From positions 2,954,925 through 3,018,924 of the forward strand of contig NZ_CP015848.1 in assembly GCF_002105535.1 (NCBI RefSeq): DNA of 64,000 bases, written 5' to 3'. Position 1 is the stretch's first letter, and every line of letters begins with the position of its first letter. Shown piece by piece: positions 28,282 to 36,541 of the stretch. Both the position numbers and the translations under genes were made by a program. Source of the stretch: Magnetospirillum sp. ME-1 (GTDB lineage: Bacteria > Pseudomonadota > Alphaproteobacteria > Rhodospirillales > Magnetospirillaceae). The notes below the pieces were generated by a model, which was not told the origin of the DNA, searched no databases, and saw only the letters and a list, made by a program, of their open reading frames with translations.

Positions 28282-30059
28282 GCGCGTTTCCTCATCCAGC
28301 GTTTCAGCATTGCCTTCAGCTCGGTGCGGCTCTGGAACACCGGCAGCCTGGGCGTGTCGATGCGGGTGGGCTCCACCGCCAGACCGATCTCGGTGATATG
28401 GTCGGTCCAGTTCATGGCGCGCACGATCAGCTCCACCTCGCCCAGCGCCGCCCGGTCGCCGATGCCGGGCTCGTGGCCCAGCTCGCGCACCAGCCAGTCG
28501 GCGGCGGTCATTTCGTAATCGGCGGCCTCGACCGGCAGGCCGTAGAGCAGGGCCAGATCCTTCATATGGGCGCCGGGCTCCAGGGCGAAATCGCCGAAGA
28601 AGCGGGAATCGGCCTCCGCCGCCGGGGCCGCCGAGGCGAACAGGCGGTCCAGATGGGGCACCCGCTCGGGCCGGGCGAACAGGAAGACGGTGTCGCCGGA
28701 CTTCAGGCCCTTGGCGGCATGGGCGGAATAGGACTTCTTGTCCCTGACCACCAGCGAGGGCTCGGCCCAGCGCGGCAGGCGGTGGCCGCGCGCCACCAGG
28801 GAATCGGCGACGATGCGGTAGGAGACCAGTTCGTGCCGCGCGCCGGGGATTTCCAGCTCCATGCGCTCCACCGGGCCGATGCGCTTCGGGACGATCTGGC
28901 CGAGGAAGCGGGCCACCGCGCCGATGGTCCAGCCCTGCAGCCCCAGGCTGATCAGCACCACCAGGAAGGCCAGGATGAAATAGTCGCGCCCGTGGGGCAG
29001 TCCCGCCACCATGGGCACGATGGACAGCAGCACCGAGACCGAGCCGCGCAGGCCCACCCAGGCGACGAAGGCCGTCTCGTTGCGGTTGAAGCCGTAGGGC
29101 AGCAGGCAGATCCACGCCGCCAAGGGCCGCGCCACGAAGATCAGCACGGCGGCCACGCCCACGGACTGCCAGGCGAAGGCGGGGAACTCCGCCGGGGTGG
29201 CCAACAGGCCGAGAGTCAGGAACATGACGATCTGGGCCAGCCAGGTCAGTCCGTCCTGGAAGCGGCGCATGGTCTCGGGCGCGTTGATGCGCGCGTTGCC
29301 CGCCACCAGGCCGGCGATGTAGACGGCCAGGAAGCCGCTGCCGTGCAGCTCTTCCGTCGCGGCGAACAGCACCATGGCGAGGCTGAGCGCCGCCAGCGGC
29401 TGCAGCCCGCGCTCGAAGCCCATCTTGTTGACCGCCAGCACGATCAGCCCGCCGCCGAACATGCCTGCCGGCGCGCCGATGCCGAACTTGGTGACGAAAT
29501 CCATGCCGATGCCCACCGGCGAGATGGGCCCCTTGGCCACCAGCAACCCCACCAGGGCCAGGGTCAGGAAGATGGCCATGGGATCGTTGGAGCCCGATTC
29601 CACTTCCAGGGTCGAGCGCACGCGGTCGCGCACATGGATGCCGCCGACGCGCAGCAGGAAAAATACGGCCGCCGCGTCGGTGGAGCTGAGGATGGCGCCC
29701 ATCAGCGCCGCCTCCAGCCAGTCGAAGCCCATCAGGTAATGCACCGGCACCGCAACCACGATGGTGGTCACCACCACGCCGCCGGTGGCGAGCGCCATGG
29801 CCGGCCACAGCGCGATGCGAAAGGCCTTGAGGCTGGTGTGAAAGCCGGAATCGAACAGAATGATGGCCAGCGCGATGCTGCCGATCAGATAGGCGGCGTT
29901 GACGTCGTCGAACTTGATGCGGCCCAGGCCGTTCTCGCCCGCCACCAGGCCGACGCACAGGAACACCAGCAGCAGCGGCGCGCCGATGCGGAAGGAGAGC
30001 AGGCTGGAGAAGATGGACAGCGCCACCAGACCGGAAACGATCAGGATGGCGGCGTTCAT
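28278..30059 (-). CDS. CPA-family K+/H+ or Na+/H+ antiporter (CvrA/NhaP2 type)
   Basis: About 593 residues. The first 390 hold 12 or so membrane helices of a cation/proton antiporter, with I-I-L-F-D-S-G-F, S-S-T-D-A-A-A-V-F and V-E-S-G-S-N-D-P-M-A motifs. A TrkA-C-like region (about 400-480, E-L-E-I-P-G-A-R-H-E-L) and a CorC/HlyC-like end (about 485-590) follow, the layout of CvrA/NhaP2 potassium/proton antiporters. I chose ATG 30059 because GGAG sits 7 bases upstream; ATGs at 30068 and 30071 are in frame and would add three or four residues. Probably protects pH and potassium balance. Confidence 0.88.
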   Translation of the reverse strand: MNAAILIVSGLVALSIFSSLLSFRIGAPLLLVFLCVGLVAGENGLGRIKFDDVNAAYLIGSIALAIILFDSGFHTSLKAFRIALWPAMALATGGVVVTTIVVAVPVHYLMGFDWLEAALMGAILSSTDAAAVFFLLRVGGIHVRDRVRSTLEVESGSNDPMAIFLTLALVGLLVAKGPISPVGIGMDFVTKFGIGAPAGMFGGGLIVLAVNKMGFERGLQPLAALSLAMVLFAATEELHGSGFLAVYIAGLVAGNARINAPETMRRFQDGLTWLAQIVMFLTLGLLATPAEFPAFAWQSVGVAAVLIFVARPLAAWICLLPYGFNRNETAFVAWVGLRGSVSVLLSIVPMVAGLPHGRDYFILAFLVVLISLGLQGWTIGAVARFLGQIVPKRIGPVERMELEIPGARHELVSYRIVADSLVARGHRLPRWAEPSLVVRDKKSYSAHAAKGLKSGDTVFLFARPERVPHLDRLFASAAPAAEADSRFFGDFALEPGAHMKDLALLYGLPVEAADYEMTAADWLVRELGHEPGIGDRAALGEVELIVRAMNWTDHITEIGLAVEPTRIDTPRLPVFQSRTELKAMLKRWMRKRA

Positions 30060-30200
30060 GGACTCCATCATGGCGGGGCGCTTTCAATTCTCATTCTCCA
30101 AGGATAGGGGGGGGAGCGCCGGCCCGCAACCCGCCATCCCGCCATTGCCCCATGCGCGACGCTGGACTCAGGTCCCCGCCGCCCCATATAAATCGCCATC

Positions 30201-31055
30201 ATGAGCGATAGAGCCTGGCCCTTCCTGAAGATGCACGGCCTGGGGAACGACTTCGTCGTCCTCGACGCCCGCGCGCGCGCGCTTCCCCTGACCCCCGACC
30301 GGGTGCGCGCCATCGCGGCGCGCGGTACCGGGGTGGGTTGCGACCAGCTGGTGGTGCTGGCCCCGCCCAGCGGAAAGACCGCCGACGCCACCATGCTGAT
30401 CTACAACGCCGACGGCTCCGAGGTGGCGGCCTGCGGCAATGCGTCGCGCTGCGTCGCCTGGCTGTTGATGAAGGAAACCGGCCTCGACAAGGTGGTGTTC
30501 GAGACCAAGGCGGGATTGCTGGACGCCGAATCGCGCGGCCCCTTCCAGGTGGCGGTGGACATGGGTCCCGCCCGCCTGGATTGGCGGGAAATCCCCGTGG
30601 CCGAGGCGGTGGACACCCTGCATCTGGGTATTTCCGCCGGGCCGCTGTCCGATCCCGTCGGCGTCAGCATGGGCAATCCCCACGCGGTGTTCTTCGTCGA
30701 CGACGCGGAAAGCATCGACCTTGCCGCCTTGGGCCGTGGGCTCGAGCATCACGCCCTGTTTCCCGAGCGCGCCAATATCGAGGTGGCCCAGGTTCTCACC
30801 CCGCCCGACGCGGAAATGGGCCGTATCCGCATGCGGGTGTGGGAGCGGGGCGCGGGCATCACCCTGGCCTGCGGCACCGGCGCCTGCGCCACCCTGGTGG
30901 CGGCGGCGCGCCGGGGCCTTTCTCCCCGCAAGGCCGAGATCATCCTGGACGGCGGCCAGCTCACCATCGAATGGCTGAAGGACGGTCACGTGCTGATGAC
31001 CGGGCCGGTGGCGGTGGCCTTTACCGGGACGCTGGATTCCAGCCTGCTTTCATGA
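30201..31055 (+). CDS. dapF: Diaminopimelate epimerase
   Basis: 284 residues. It converts LL- to meso-diaminopimelate for lysine and peptidoglycan. The two catalytic cysteines are in A-A-C-G-N-A-S-R-C and L-A-C-G-T-G-A-C-A; the N-terminal K-M-H-G-L-G-N-D-F-V-V is canonical. The stop overlaps the next start (ATGA), beginning a dapF-mtaB-ftsY operon common in alphaproteobacteria. Confidence 0.96.
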   Translation: MSDRAWPFLKMHGLGNDFVVLDARARALPLTPDRVRAIAARGTGVGCDQLVVLAPPSGKTADATMLIYNADGSEVAACGNASRCVAWLLMKETGLDKVVFETKAGLLDAESRGPFQVAVDMGPARLDWREIPVAEAVDTLHLGISAGPLSDPVGVSMGNPHAVFFVDDAESIDLAALGRGLEHHALFPERANIEVAQVLTPPDAEMGRIRMRVWERGAGITLACGTGACATLVAAARRGLSPRKAEIILDGGQLTIEWLKDGHVLMTGPVAVAFTGTLDSSLLS

Positions 31056-32308
31056 GCACGAAACCACCCGAGGTCCTGACCTTCGGCTGCCGCCTCAACG
31101 CCTATGAATCCGAGGTGATGAAGGAGCATGCGCGGGCCACGGAAAGCGGCGTCGAGACAGTGATCGTCAACACCTGCGCCGTCACCGCCGAGGCCGAGCG
31201 CCAGGCCCGCCAGGCCATCCGCAAGATAAGGCGCGAGCGTCCCCACGCCCGCATCGTGGTCACCGGCTGCGCCGCCCAGGCCCACCCCGAAACTTTCGAC
31301 GCCATGCCGGAGATCGACCAGATCCTGGGCAACGCCGAGAAGATGCGGCCCGACATCTTCGCCGCCCCGCCCGCCGAACGCATCGTGGTCGGCGACATCA
31401 TGGAGGTGCGCGAGGTCGCCTCCCATCTGGTGTCCGGCTTCGAAGGCCGCGCCCGCGCCTTCGTCGAGGTGCAGCAGGGCTGCGATCACCGCTGCACCTT
31501 CTGCATCATCCCCTTCGGGCGCGGCCCCAACCGCTCGGTGCCCATGGGCCGCATCGTCGAGCAGATTCGGGAACTGGTGGCGGTTGGCTACAACGAGGTG
31601 GTGCTGACCGGCGTGGACGTCACCGCCTATGGCGCCGATCTGCCGGGCAAGCCGGGCCTGGGCCAGCTGGTGCGCCGCCTGCTGGCCGCCGTCCCCGAGC
31701 TTCCCCGCCTGCGGCTGTCGTCGCTGGATCCCGTCGAGGTCGACGAAGACCTGCTGGCGGCCATCGCGTCCGAGCCGCGCCTGCTGCCCCATTTCCACCT
31801 GTCGGTCCAGGCGGGCGACGACACCATCCTGAAGCGCATGAAGCGCCGCCACCTGCGCGGCGACGTCATCGCCCTGGCGGCGCGGATCCGGTCCTTGCGC
31901 TCTGATGCGGTGCTGGGCGCCGACATCATTGCCGGCTTCCCCACCGAGGACGAGGAGATGTTCCAAAAGTCCCTCGATCTGGTGGACGAGGCGGGGCTCA
32001 CCCACCTGCACGTCTTTCCCTTCTCGGCGCGGCCCGGCACGCCTGCGGCCCGCATGCCCAAGGTCAAGGGCGACGTGGTCAAGGAACGCGCGGCCCGCCT
32101 GCGGGCCAAGGGGGGCGAAGCCATGGCCGCCTTCCTCGCCACCCGCGTCGGCGGCGTGGAAAGCGTGCTGATCGAACAGGACGGCAAGGGCCACTCCGCC
32201 CATTACCTGCCGGTCGCCGTGGCGGGTTGCCATGCCTCGCCGGGGGCGATATTGAACGTGCGCGTCATCTCGGTGGACGGCGACGAGTTGGTGGGGGAAT
32301 TGGCATGA
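31052..32308 (+). CDS. mtaB: tRNA (N6-threonylcarbamoyladenosine-37) methylthiotransferase, MtaB-like
   Basis: 418 residues. The N-terminal MTTase domain has three cluster cysteines (T-F-G-C-R-L-N, N-T-C-A-V-T, V-T-G-C-A-A-Q) and the radical-SAM domain has C-D-H-R-C-T-F-C (C-x3-C-x2-C). It would convert t6A to ms2t6A at position 37 of ANN-decoding tRNAs. The G-C-R-L-N start is typical of MtaB rather than MiaB. It overlaps neighbours on both sides by ATGA. Confidence 0.92.
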   Translation: MSTKPPEVLTFGCRLNAYESEVMKEHARATESGVETVIVNTCAVTAEAERQARQAIRKIRRERPHARIVVTGCAAQAHPETFDAMPEIDQILGNAEKMRPDIFAAPPAERIVVGDIMEVREVASHLVSGFEGRARAFVEVQQGCDHRCTFCIIPFGRGPNRSVPMGRIVEQIRELVAVGYNEVVLTGVDVTAYGADLPGKPGLGQLVRRLLAAVPELPRLRLSSLDPVEVDEDLLAAIASEPRLLPHFHLSVQAGDDTILKRMKRRHLRGDVIALAARIRSLRSDAVLGADIIAGFPTEDEEMFQKSLDLVDEAGLTHLHVFPFSARPGTPAARMPKVKGDVVKERAARLRAKGGEAMAAFLATRVGGVESVLIEQDGKGHSAHYLPVAVAGCHASPGAILNVRVISVDGDELVGELA

Positions 32309-33291
32309 GCATCTTCGGGTTCGGCAAGAAGAAGGACGAAGTCCCCACTCCCGCCCCTGCGCCGGCCGAAGAGACGGCTTCGTGGTTCGGCCGCCTGAAA
32401 TCCGGGCTGGCCAAGTCGTCCTCCAAGCTGACGACGGGCATCGGCGACCTGTTCACCAAGCGCAAGCTGGATGACGAGGCGCTGGAGGAACTGGAGGAGC
32501 TGCTGATCACCGCCGATCTCGGCGTCGCCACCGCGGCGCGGGTAACCCGGCATCTGGCCAAGACCCGCTTCGGCCAGGACGTCACCTCCGACGAGATCAA
32601 GGCGACCCTGGCCGAGGAGATCACCCGCATCCTCGGTCCCGTCGCCAGGCCGCTGGAAATCGATCCCGCCCGCAAACCCCACGTGGTGCTGGTGGTGGGC
32701 GTCAACGGCTCGGGCAAGACCACCACCATCGGCAAGATGGCCAAGACCTACAAGGATGCCGGGCTGTCGGTAACGCTGGCCGCCGGCGACACCTTCCGCG
32801 CGGCGGCGGTGGAACAGCTGAAGGTCTGGGGCGAGCGCACCAACTGCCCGGTCATTGCCCGCGAAACCGGCGCCGACGCCGCTGGCCTCGCCTATGACGC
32901 CGTCGAGCAGGCCCGCGCCCGGGGCGACGACCTGCTGTTCATCGACACCGCCGGGCGCCTGCAGAACAAGTCCGACCTGATGGCCGAGCTGGCCAAGCTG
33001 GTGCGCTCCATCAAGAAGGTGGACGAGACCGCGCCCCATTCGGTGCTGCTGGTCTTGGACGCCACCGTGGGCCAGAACGCCCATTCCCAGGTGGAGATCT
33101 TCAAGGACATGGTGGCCGTCTCCGGCCTGGTGCTGACTAAACTGGACGGCACCGCCAGGGGCGGCGTGCTGGTGGCGCTGGCCGAAAAATTCGGCCTGCC
33201 GGTCCACGCCATCGGCGTCGGCGAAAAGGCCGAGGATCTGCGTCCCTTCGAGGCCGATGCCTTCGCCAAGTCCCTGGTGGGGGTGGAGTAG
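32305..33291 (+). CDS. ftsY: Signal recognition particle receptor FtsY
   Basis: 328 residues. This GTPase docks SRP-ribosome complexes at the membrane. N domain about 45-115; G domain with P-loop G-V-N-G-S-G-K-T-T-T, D-T-F-R-A-A-A, D-T-A-G-R and T-K-L-D-G-T-A-R-G-G. The acidic A domain is reduced to about 25 residues, as in other alphaproteobacteria. Confidence 0.96.
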   Translation: MSIFGFGKKKDEVPTPAPAPAEETASWFGRLKSGLAKSSSKLTTGIGDLFTKRKLDDEALEELEELLITADLGVATAARVTRHLAKTRFGQDVTSDEIKATLAEEITRILGPVARPLEIDPARKPHVVLVVGVNGSGKTTTIGKMAKTYKDAGLSVTLAAGDTFRAAAVEQLKVWGERTNCPVIARETGADAAGLAYDAVEQARARGDDLLFIDTAGRLQNKSDLMAELAKLVRSIKKVDETAPHSVLLVLDATVGQNAHSQVEIFKDMVAVSGLVLTKLDGTARGGVLVALAEKFGLPVHAIGVGEKAEDLRPFEADAFAKSLVGVE

Positions 33292-33303
33292 GCGGCGGCC
33301 CCT

Positions 33304-33390
33304 GTCATCCTGAGCAAAGCGAAGGATCTTTCAGGCAGGAATGGTCACCGCCTCGGGCTGAAAGATGCTTCGCCAGCGGCTCAGCATGAC
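33304..33390. repeat. Dispersed palindromic repeat, family B, copy 1
   Basis: Begins GTCATCCTGAGCAAAGCGAA, ends GGCTCAGCATGAC; internal GGATCTTTCAGGCA and GGCTGAAAGATGCTTCG pair with each other. Nearly the same element lies at 43183. It separates the convergent ftsY and xseA genes. Confidence 0.87.
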
Positions 33391-33401
33391 AAGTCCCATG
33401 G

Positions 33402-34913
33402 TTACAACAATGACCCTTGCCGCCCATCGGGCGTTGCCGGCTTGCGATGGGTCTTGGGGGCTGGCGGCGGGGCGGCTCCCTCGACCCTGACGCCGGCCTT
33501 GCCGTCGGCGAATTCTACGCCTAAGGCGGTGCCCGGCTTGGCCGCCGTAACGGATGTGACCGGCGCGCCGTGTTCGTCGCGGACCACGGCGAAGCCGCGC
33601 TCCAGCACCTTGCGGTAGGAGAAGCTTTCCAGCAATTGGCCGGCATGGGCGACGCGCTTGGCCTTGTCGTCCAGCAGGCGGGGCAGGGACTGGATCAGGC
33701 GGGCGGCGGACTGTTCCAGTTGCAGGGCGCGGCGCTCGTTGGCGGCGCGCTCGGCGGCCGTCACCGTCTTCATGGCGTGATCGAGACGGGTGGAAAGCGC
33801 GGTCAGCTTGTGTCCGGCCTCGGCCAGCTGTTCACGGGGATGGCGCAGGCGCGCGCCCAGGCGGTCCAGCTCGGCCCGGCGGCGCTCCAGAAGGATGCGG
33901 GGCGCGTTGGCCAGGCGCTCGGCCCGCTCGTCCAGCCGCCGGGCGCAATCCTCCATCACCCGGCGGGGGTGGGGCAGGGCCCGGAAGGTGTGGGACAGGC
34001 GATTGCGCCGGTCCTCCATCCCGCGCTGCATGGCGCCCACCATGCGCGCGCCCATGTCGGCCATGGTGGCGATCAGTTCGGCGCGCACCGGCACCGTTTT
34101 CTCGGCGGCCGCCGTAGGCGTGGGGGCGCGCAGATCCGAGGCGAAGTCGATCAGCGTGGTGTCGGTCTCGTGTCCCACCGCCGAGATCAGCGGAATCTCG
34201 GAGTCCGCCGCCGCCCTGACCACGATTTCCTCGTTGAAGGCCATGAGGTCTTCCAGCGAGCCGCCGCCCCTGGCCACGATCAGCACGTCGGGGCGCGGCA
34301 CCGTTCCGCCCGGTTTCAGCGTGTTGAAGCCCCGGATGGCGGCTGCCACCTGGGCCGCCGCCCCCTCGCCCTGGACGGCCACCGGCCACAGCAGCACCCG
34401 GCGGGGGAAGCGTTCGGCCAGGCGGTGCAGAATGTCCCTGATCACCGCCCCGGTGGGGGACGTCACCACGCCGATCACATCGGGCAGGAAGGGGATGGGG
34501 CGCTTGCGCGAGGGGTCGAACAGCCCTTCGGCCATCAACCGCTTCTTGCGGTCCTCCAGCATCTTCAACAATGCGCCCTGGCCGGCCAGTTCCATGCGCT
34601 CGACCACCATCTGGTATTTGGAGCGCCCGGGATAGGTGGTCAGCCGCCCGGTCGCCACCACCTCCATGCCGTCCTCGGGGCCGATGGCCAGTTTCGAGGC
34701 GGAGCCGCGCCAGCACACCGCGTCCAGCACCGCCTCGGCATCCTTCAGGGAGAAATAGAGATGGCCCGAGGAATGGCGCTTGAAGCCCGAAATCTCGCCC
34801 CGGACGCGCACGAACGAAAAGGCGTCCTCCACCGTGCGCCGCAGGCCGGCGGACAGTTCCGAGACCGAGTATTCCGGGACGTTGGAGGGGGCGGGGCGGG
34901 CTTCGTCGTTCAT
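33402..34913 (-). CDS. xseA: Exodeoxyribonuclease VII large subunit
   Basis: 503 residues. The N-terminal OB-fold (about 15-110, G-E-I-S-G-F-K-R-H-S-S-G-H-L-Y-F-S-L-K-D) binds single-stranded DNA. The catalytic core (about 135-340) has S-P-T-G-A-V-I-R-D and V-G-H-E-T-D; a long coiled-coil region follows (about 345-440). It degrades ssDNA with XseB, which is not in this window. ATG 34913 fits the family start. Confidence 0.94.
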   Translation of the reverse strand: MNDEARPAPSNVPEYSVSELSAGLRRTVEDAFSFVRVRGEISGFKRHSSGHLYFSLKDAEAVLDAVCWRGSASKLAIGPEDGMEVVATGRLTTYPGRSKYQMVVERMELAGQGALLKMLEDRKKRLMAEGLFDPSRKRPIPFLPDVIGVVTSPTGAVIRDILHRLAERFPRRVLLWPVAVQGEGAAAQVAAAIRGFNTLKPGGTVPRPDVLIVARGGGSLEDLMAFNEEIVVRAAADSEIPLISAVGHETDTTLIDFASDLRAPTPTAAAEKTVPVRAELIATMADMGARMVGAMQRGMEDRRNRLSHTFRALPHPRRVMEDCARRLDERAERLANAPRILLERRRAELDRLGARLRHPREQLAEAGHKLTALSTRLDHAMKTVTAAERAANERRALQLEQSAARLIQSLPRLLDDKAKRVAHAGQLLESFSYRKVLERGFAVVRDEHGAPVTSVTAAKPGTALGVEFADGKAGVRVEGAAPPPAPKTHRKPATPDGRQGSLL

Positions 34914-34977
34914 GGGCGGATGGTGGCGCAAGAGCTGGTGATTTGCAAACGCGGACGGAAGTGATAAACGACCCTTT

Positions 34978-35081
34978 GTCATCCCGACGACCGATGGGAG
35001 GAGGGATCTCGTCCTGCTCCGTCGGACCAGCATAGGCACCGCTGCGCCAAGCGGAGATCCCTCGCTTACGCTCGGGATGAC
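34978..35081. repeat. Dispersed palindromic repeat, family A, copy 3
   Basis: Begins GTCATCCCGACGACCGATGG, ends CGCTCGGGATGAC; shares GGAGGAGGGATCTC and GCGGAGATCCCTCGCTTACG with copies at 5702 and 25301. It sits between divergent xseA and purD, 23 bases before the purD start. Confidence 0.87.
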
Positions 35082-35104
35082 AAGTGGAACTCCGGGAGGC
35101 GGAC

Positions 35105-36379
35105 ATGAAGGTTCTGGTGGTCGGTTCGGGCGGGCGCGAGCATGCGCTGTGCTGGAAGCTGAAGTCGTCTCCTCTTCTCACCAAGCTGTGGTGCGCTCCG
35201 GGCAATGCGGGCATCGCCGATGCGGCCGAATGCGTCGCCATCGGGGCGGAAAAGGTGGACGAGTTGGTGGAATTCGCCCAGGCCAATGCCGTCGATCTGG
35301 TGGTGGTGGGCCCCGAGGCTCCGCTGGTCCTCGGCCTCGCCGACAAGTGCCGCGCCGCCGGCATCAAGGTATTCGGCCCCTCGGCCGCGGCCGCCGAGCT
35401 CGAGGGCTCCAAGGGCTTCATGAAGGACGTGGCGGCCCGGGCCGGCATTCCCACCGCCTGGTACGGCCGCTTCACCGATATGGAAAAGGCCAAGGCCTTC
35501 ATCCGCGAAAAGGGCGCGCCCATCGTGGTCAAGACCGACGGGCTGGCGGCGGGCAAGGGCGTGGTGGTGGCCATGACGCTCGACGAGGCGCTGGCGGCCG
35601 TCGACATGATGATGGGCGACAAGGTGTTCGGCGACGCCGGCAACGAACTGGTGATCGAGGAATTCCTCGACGGCGAGGAATGCTCGTTTTTCGCGCTGTG
35701 CGACGGCAAGACCGCGCTGCCCCTGGTGGCCGCCCAGGACCACAAACGGGTGGGCGACGGCGATACCGGCCCCAATACCGGCGGCATGGGTGCCTATTCC
35801 CCCGCTCCCGTGGTCACCGATTCGGTGCAGGCCGAGATCATGGAACGCTCCATCCTGCCGCTGGTGCGCACCATGGCCGAGATGGGCAAGCCCTATACCG
35901 GCGTGCTGTTCGCCGGCATCATGGTCACCAAGGACGGGCCGAAGCTTCTGGAATACAACGTGCGCTTCGGCGACCCCGAATGTCAGGTGCTGATGGCGCG
36001 GCTCGAGTCCGATCTGCTGCCGGTGCTGGCCGCCGGCGCCGAGGGCAAGCTGTCGGGCATCGAGCTCAAATGGTCCGACGACGTCGCCCTGGTGGTGGTG
36101 ATGGCCGCCAAGGGCTATCCCGGCTCGTACGAGAAGAACACCGTCATCGGCGGTCTGGACAAGGCCGCCAAGGTGGACGGCGTCACCGTGCTGCATGCCG
36201 GAACCGCACTCAAGGACGGCCATGTGGTCGCCACCGGCGGCCGGGTTCTGGGCGTCACGGCGCGGGGGGCAAGCGTGGCCGAAGCCCGCGAGCGGGCCTA
36301 TCACGCGGTGGATGCGCTCGACTGGCCGGGCGGCTTCTGCCGCCGCGATATCGCCTGGCGGGCGCTGGCGCGGGGGTAG
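35105..36379 (+). CDS. purD: Phosphoribosylamine-glycine ligase
   Basis: 424 residues, ATP-grasp fold. It joins phosphoribosylamine and glycine in purine synthesis. Motifs: [33 protein letters not shown] and the metal-binding [13 protein letters not shown] 35105 follows GGGAGG; a frame start at 35084 lies inside the repeat boundary and lacks support. Confidence 0.96.
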   Translation: MKVLVVGSGGREHALCWKLKSSPLLTKLWCAPGNAGIADAAECVAIGAEKVDELVEFAQANAVDLVVVGPEAPLVLGLADKCRAAGIKVFGPSAAAAELEGSKGFMKDVAARAGIPTAWYGRFTDMEKAKAFIREKGAPIVVKTDGLAAGKGVVVAMTLDEALAAVDMMMGDKVFGDAGNELVIEEFLDGEECSFFALCDGKTALPLVAAQDHKRVGDGDTGPNTGGMGAYSPAPVVTDSVQAEIMERSILPLVRTMAEMGKPYTGVLFAGIMVTKDGPKLLEYNVRFGDPECQVLMARLESDLLPVLAAGAEGKLSGIELKWSDDVALVVVMAAKGYPGSYEKNTVIGGLDKAAKVDGVTVLHAGTALKDGHVVATGGRVLGVTARGASVAEARERAYHAVDALDWPGGFCRRDIAWRALARG

Positions 36380-36541
36380 CCTTCGGGCGGCCTTGCGCCC
36401 GCCCCCTCGGGTGGGTATGATTCCCGTCTCCTCGCCATAAGACGAGATGAAGAGGGCCGGAAAACCGGCTCCGACGACAGGGGATTCACGGGAGACGACG
36501 CCCATGTCCTGCCATAGAGTCTTGGCGGAGCTGCGTAGCCG
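36380..36541 (+). other. Leader region between purD and the hyf-like operon
   Basis: A 162-bp gap. It contains a small hairpin at about 36454-36471 (GGGCCGG / CCGGCTC around AAAA) and G-rich stretches. It should hold the promoter of the following operon, but I cannot assign hexamers, and it matches no riboswitch I know. Confidence 0.35.

Noticed and set aside
36380..36541. Riboswitch before the hyf-like operon
   Set aside because: Only a short hairpin is visible; I could not match any known riboswitch core.
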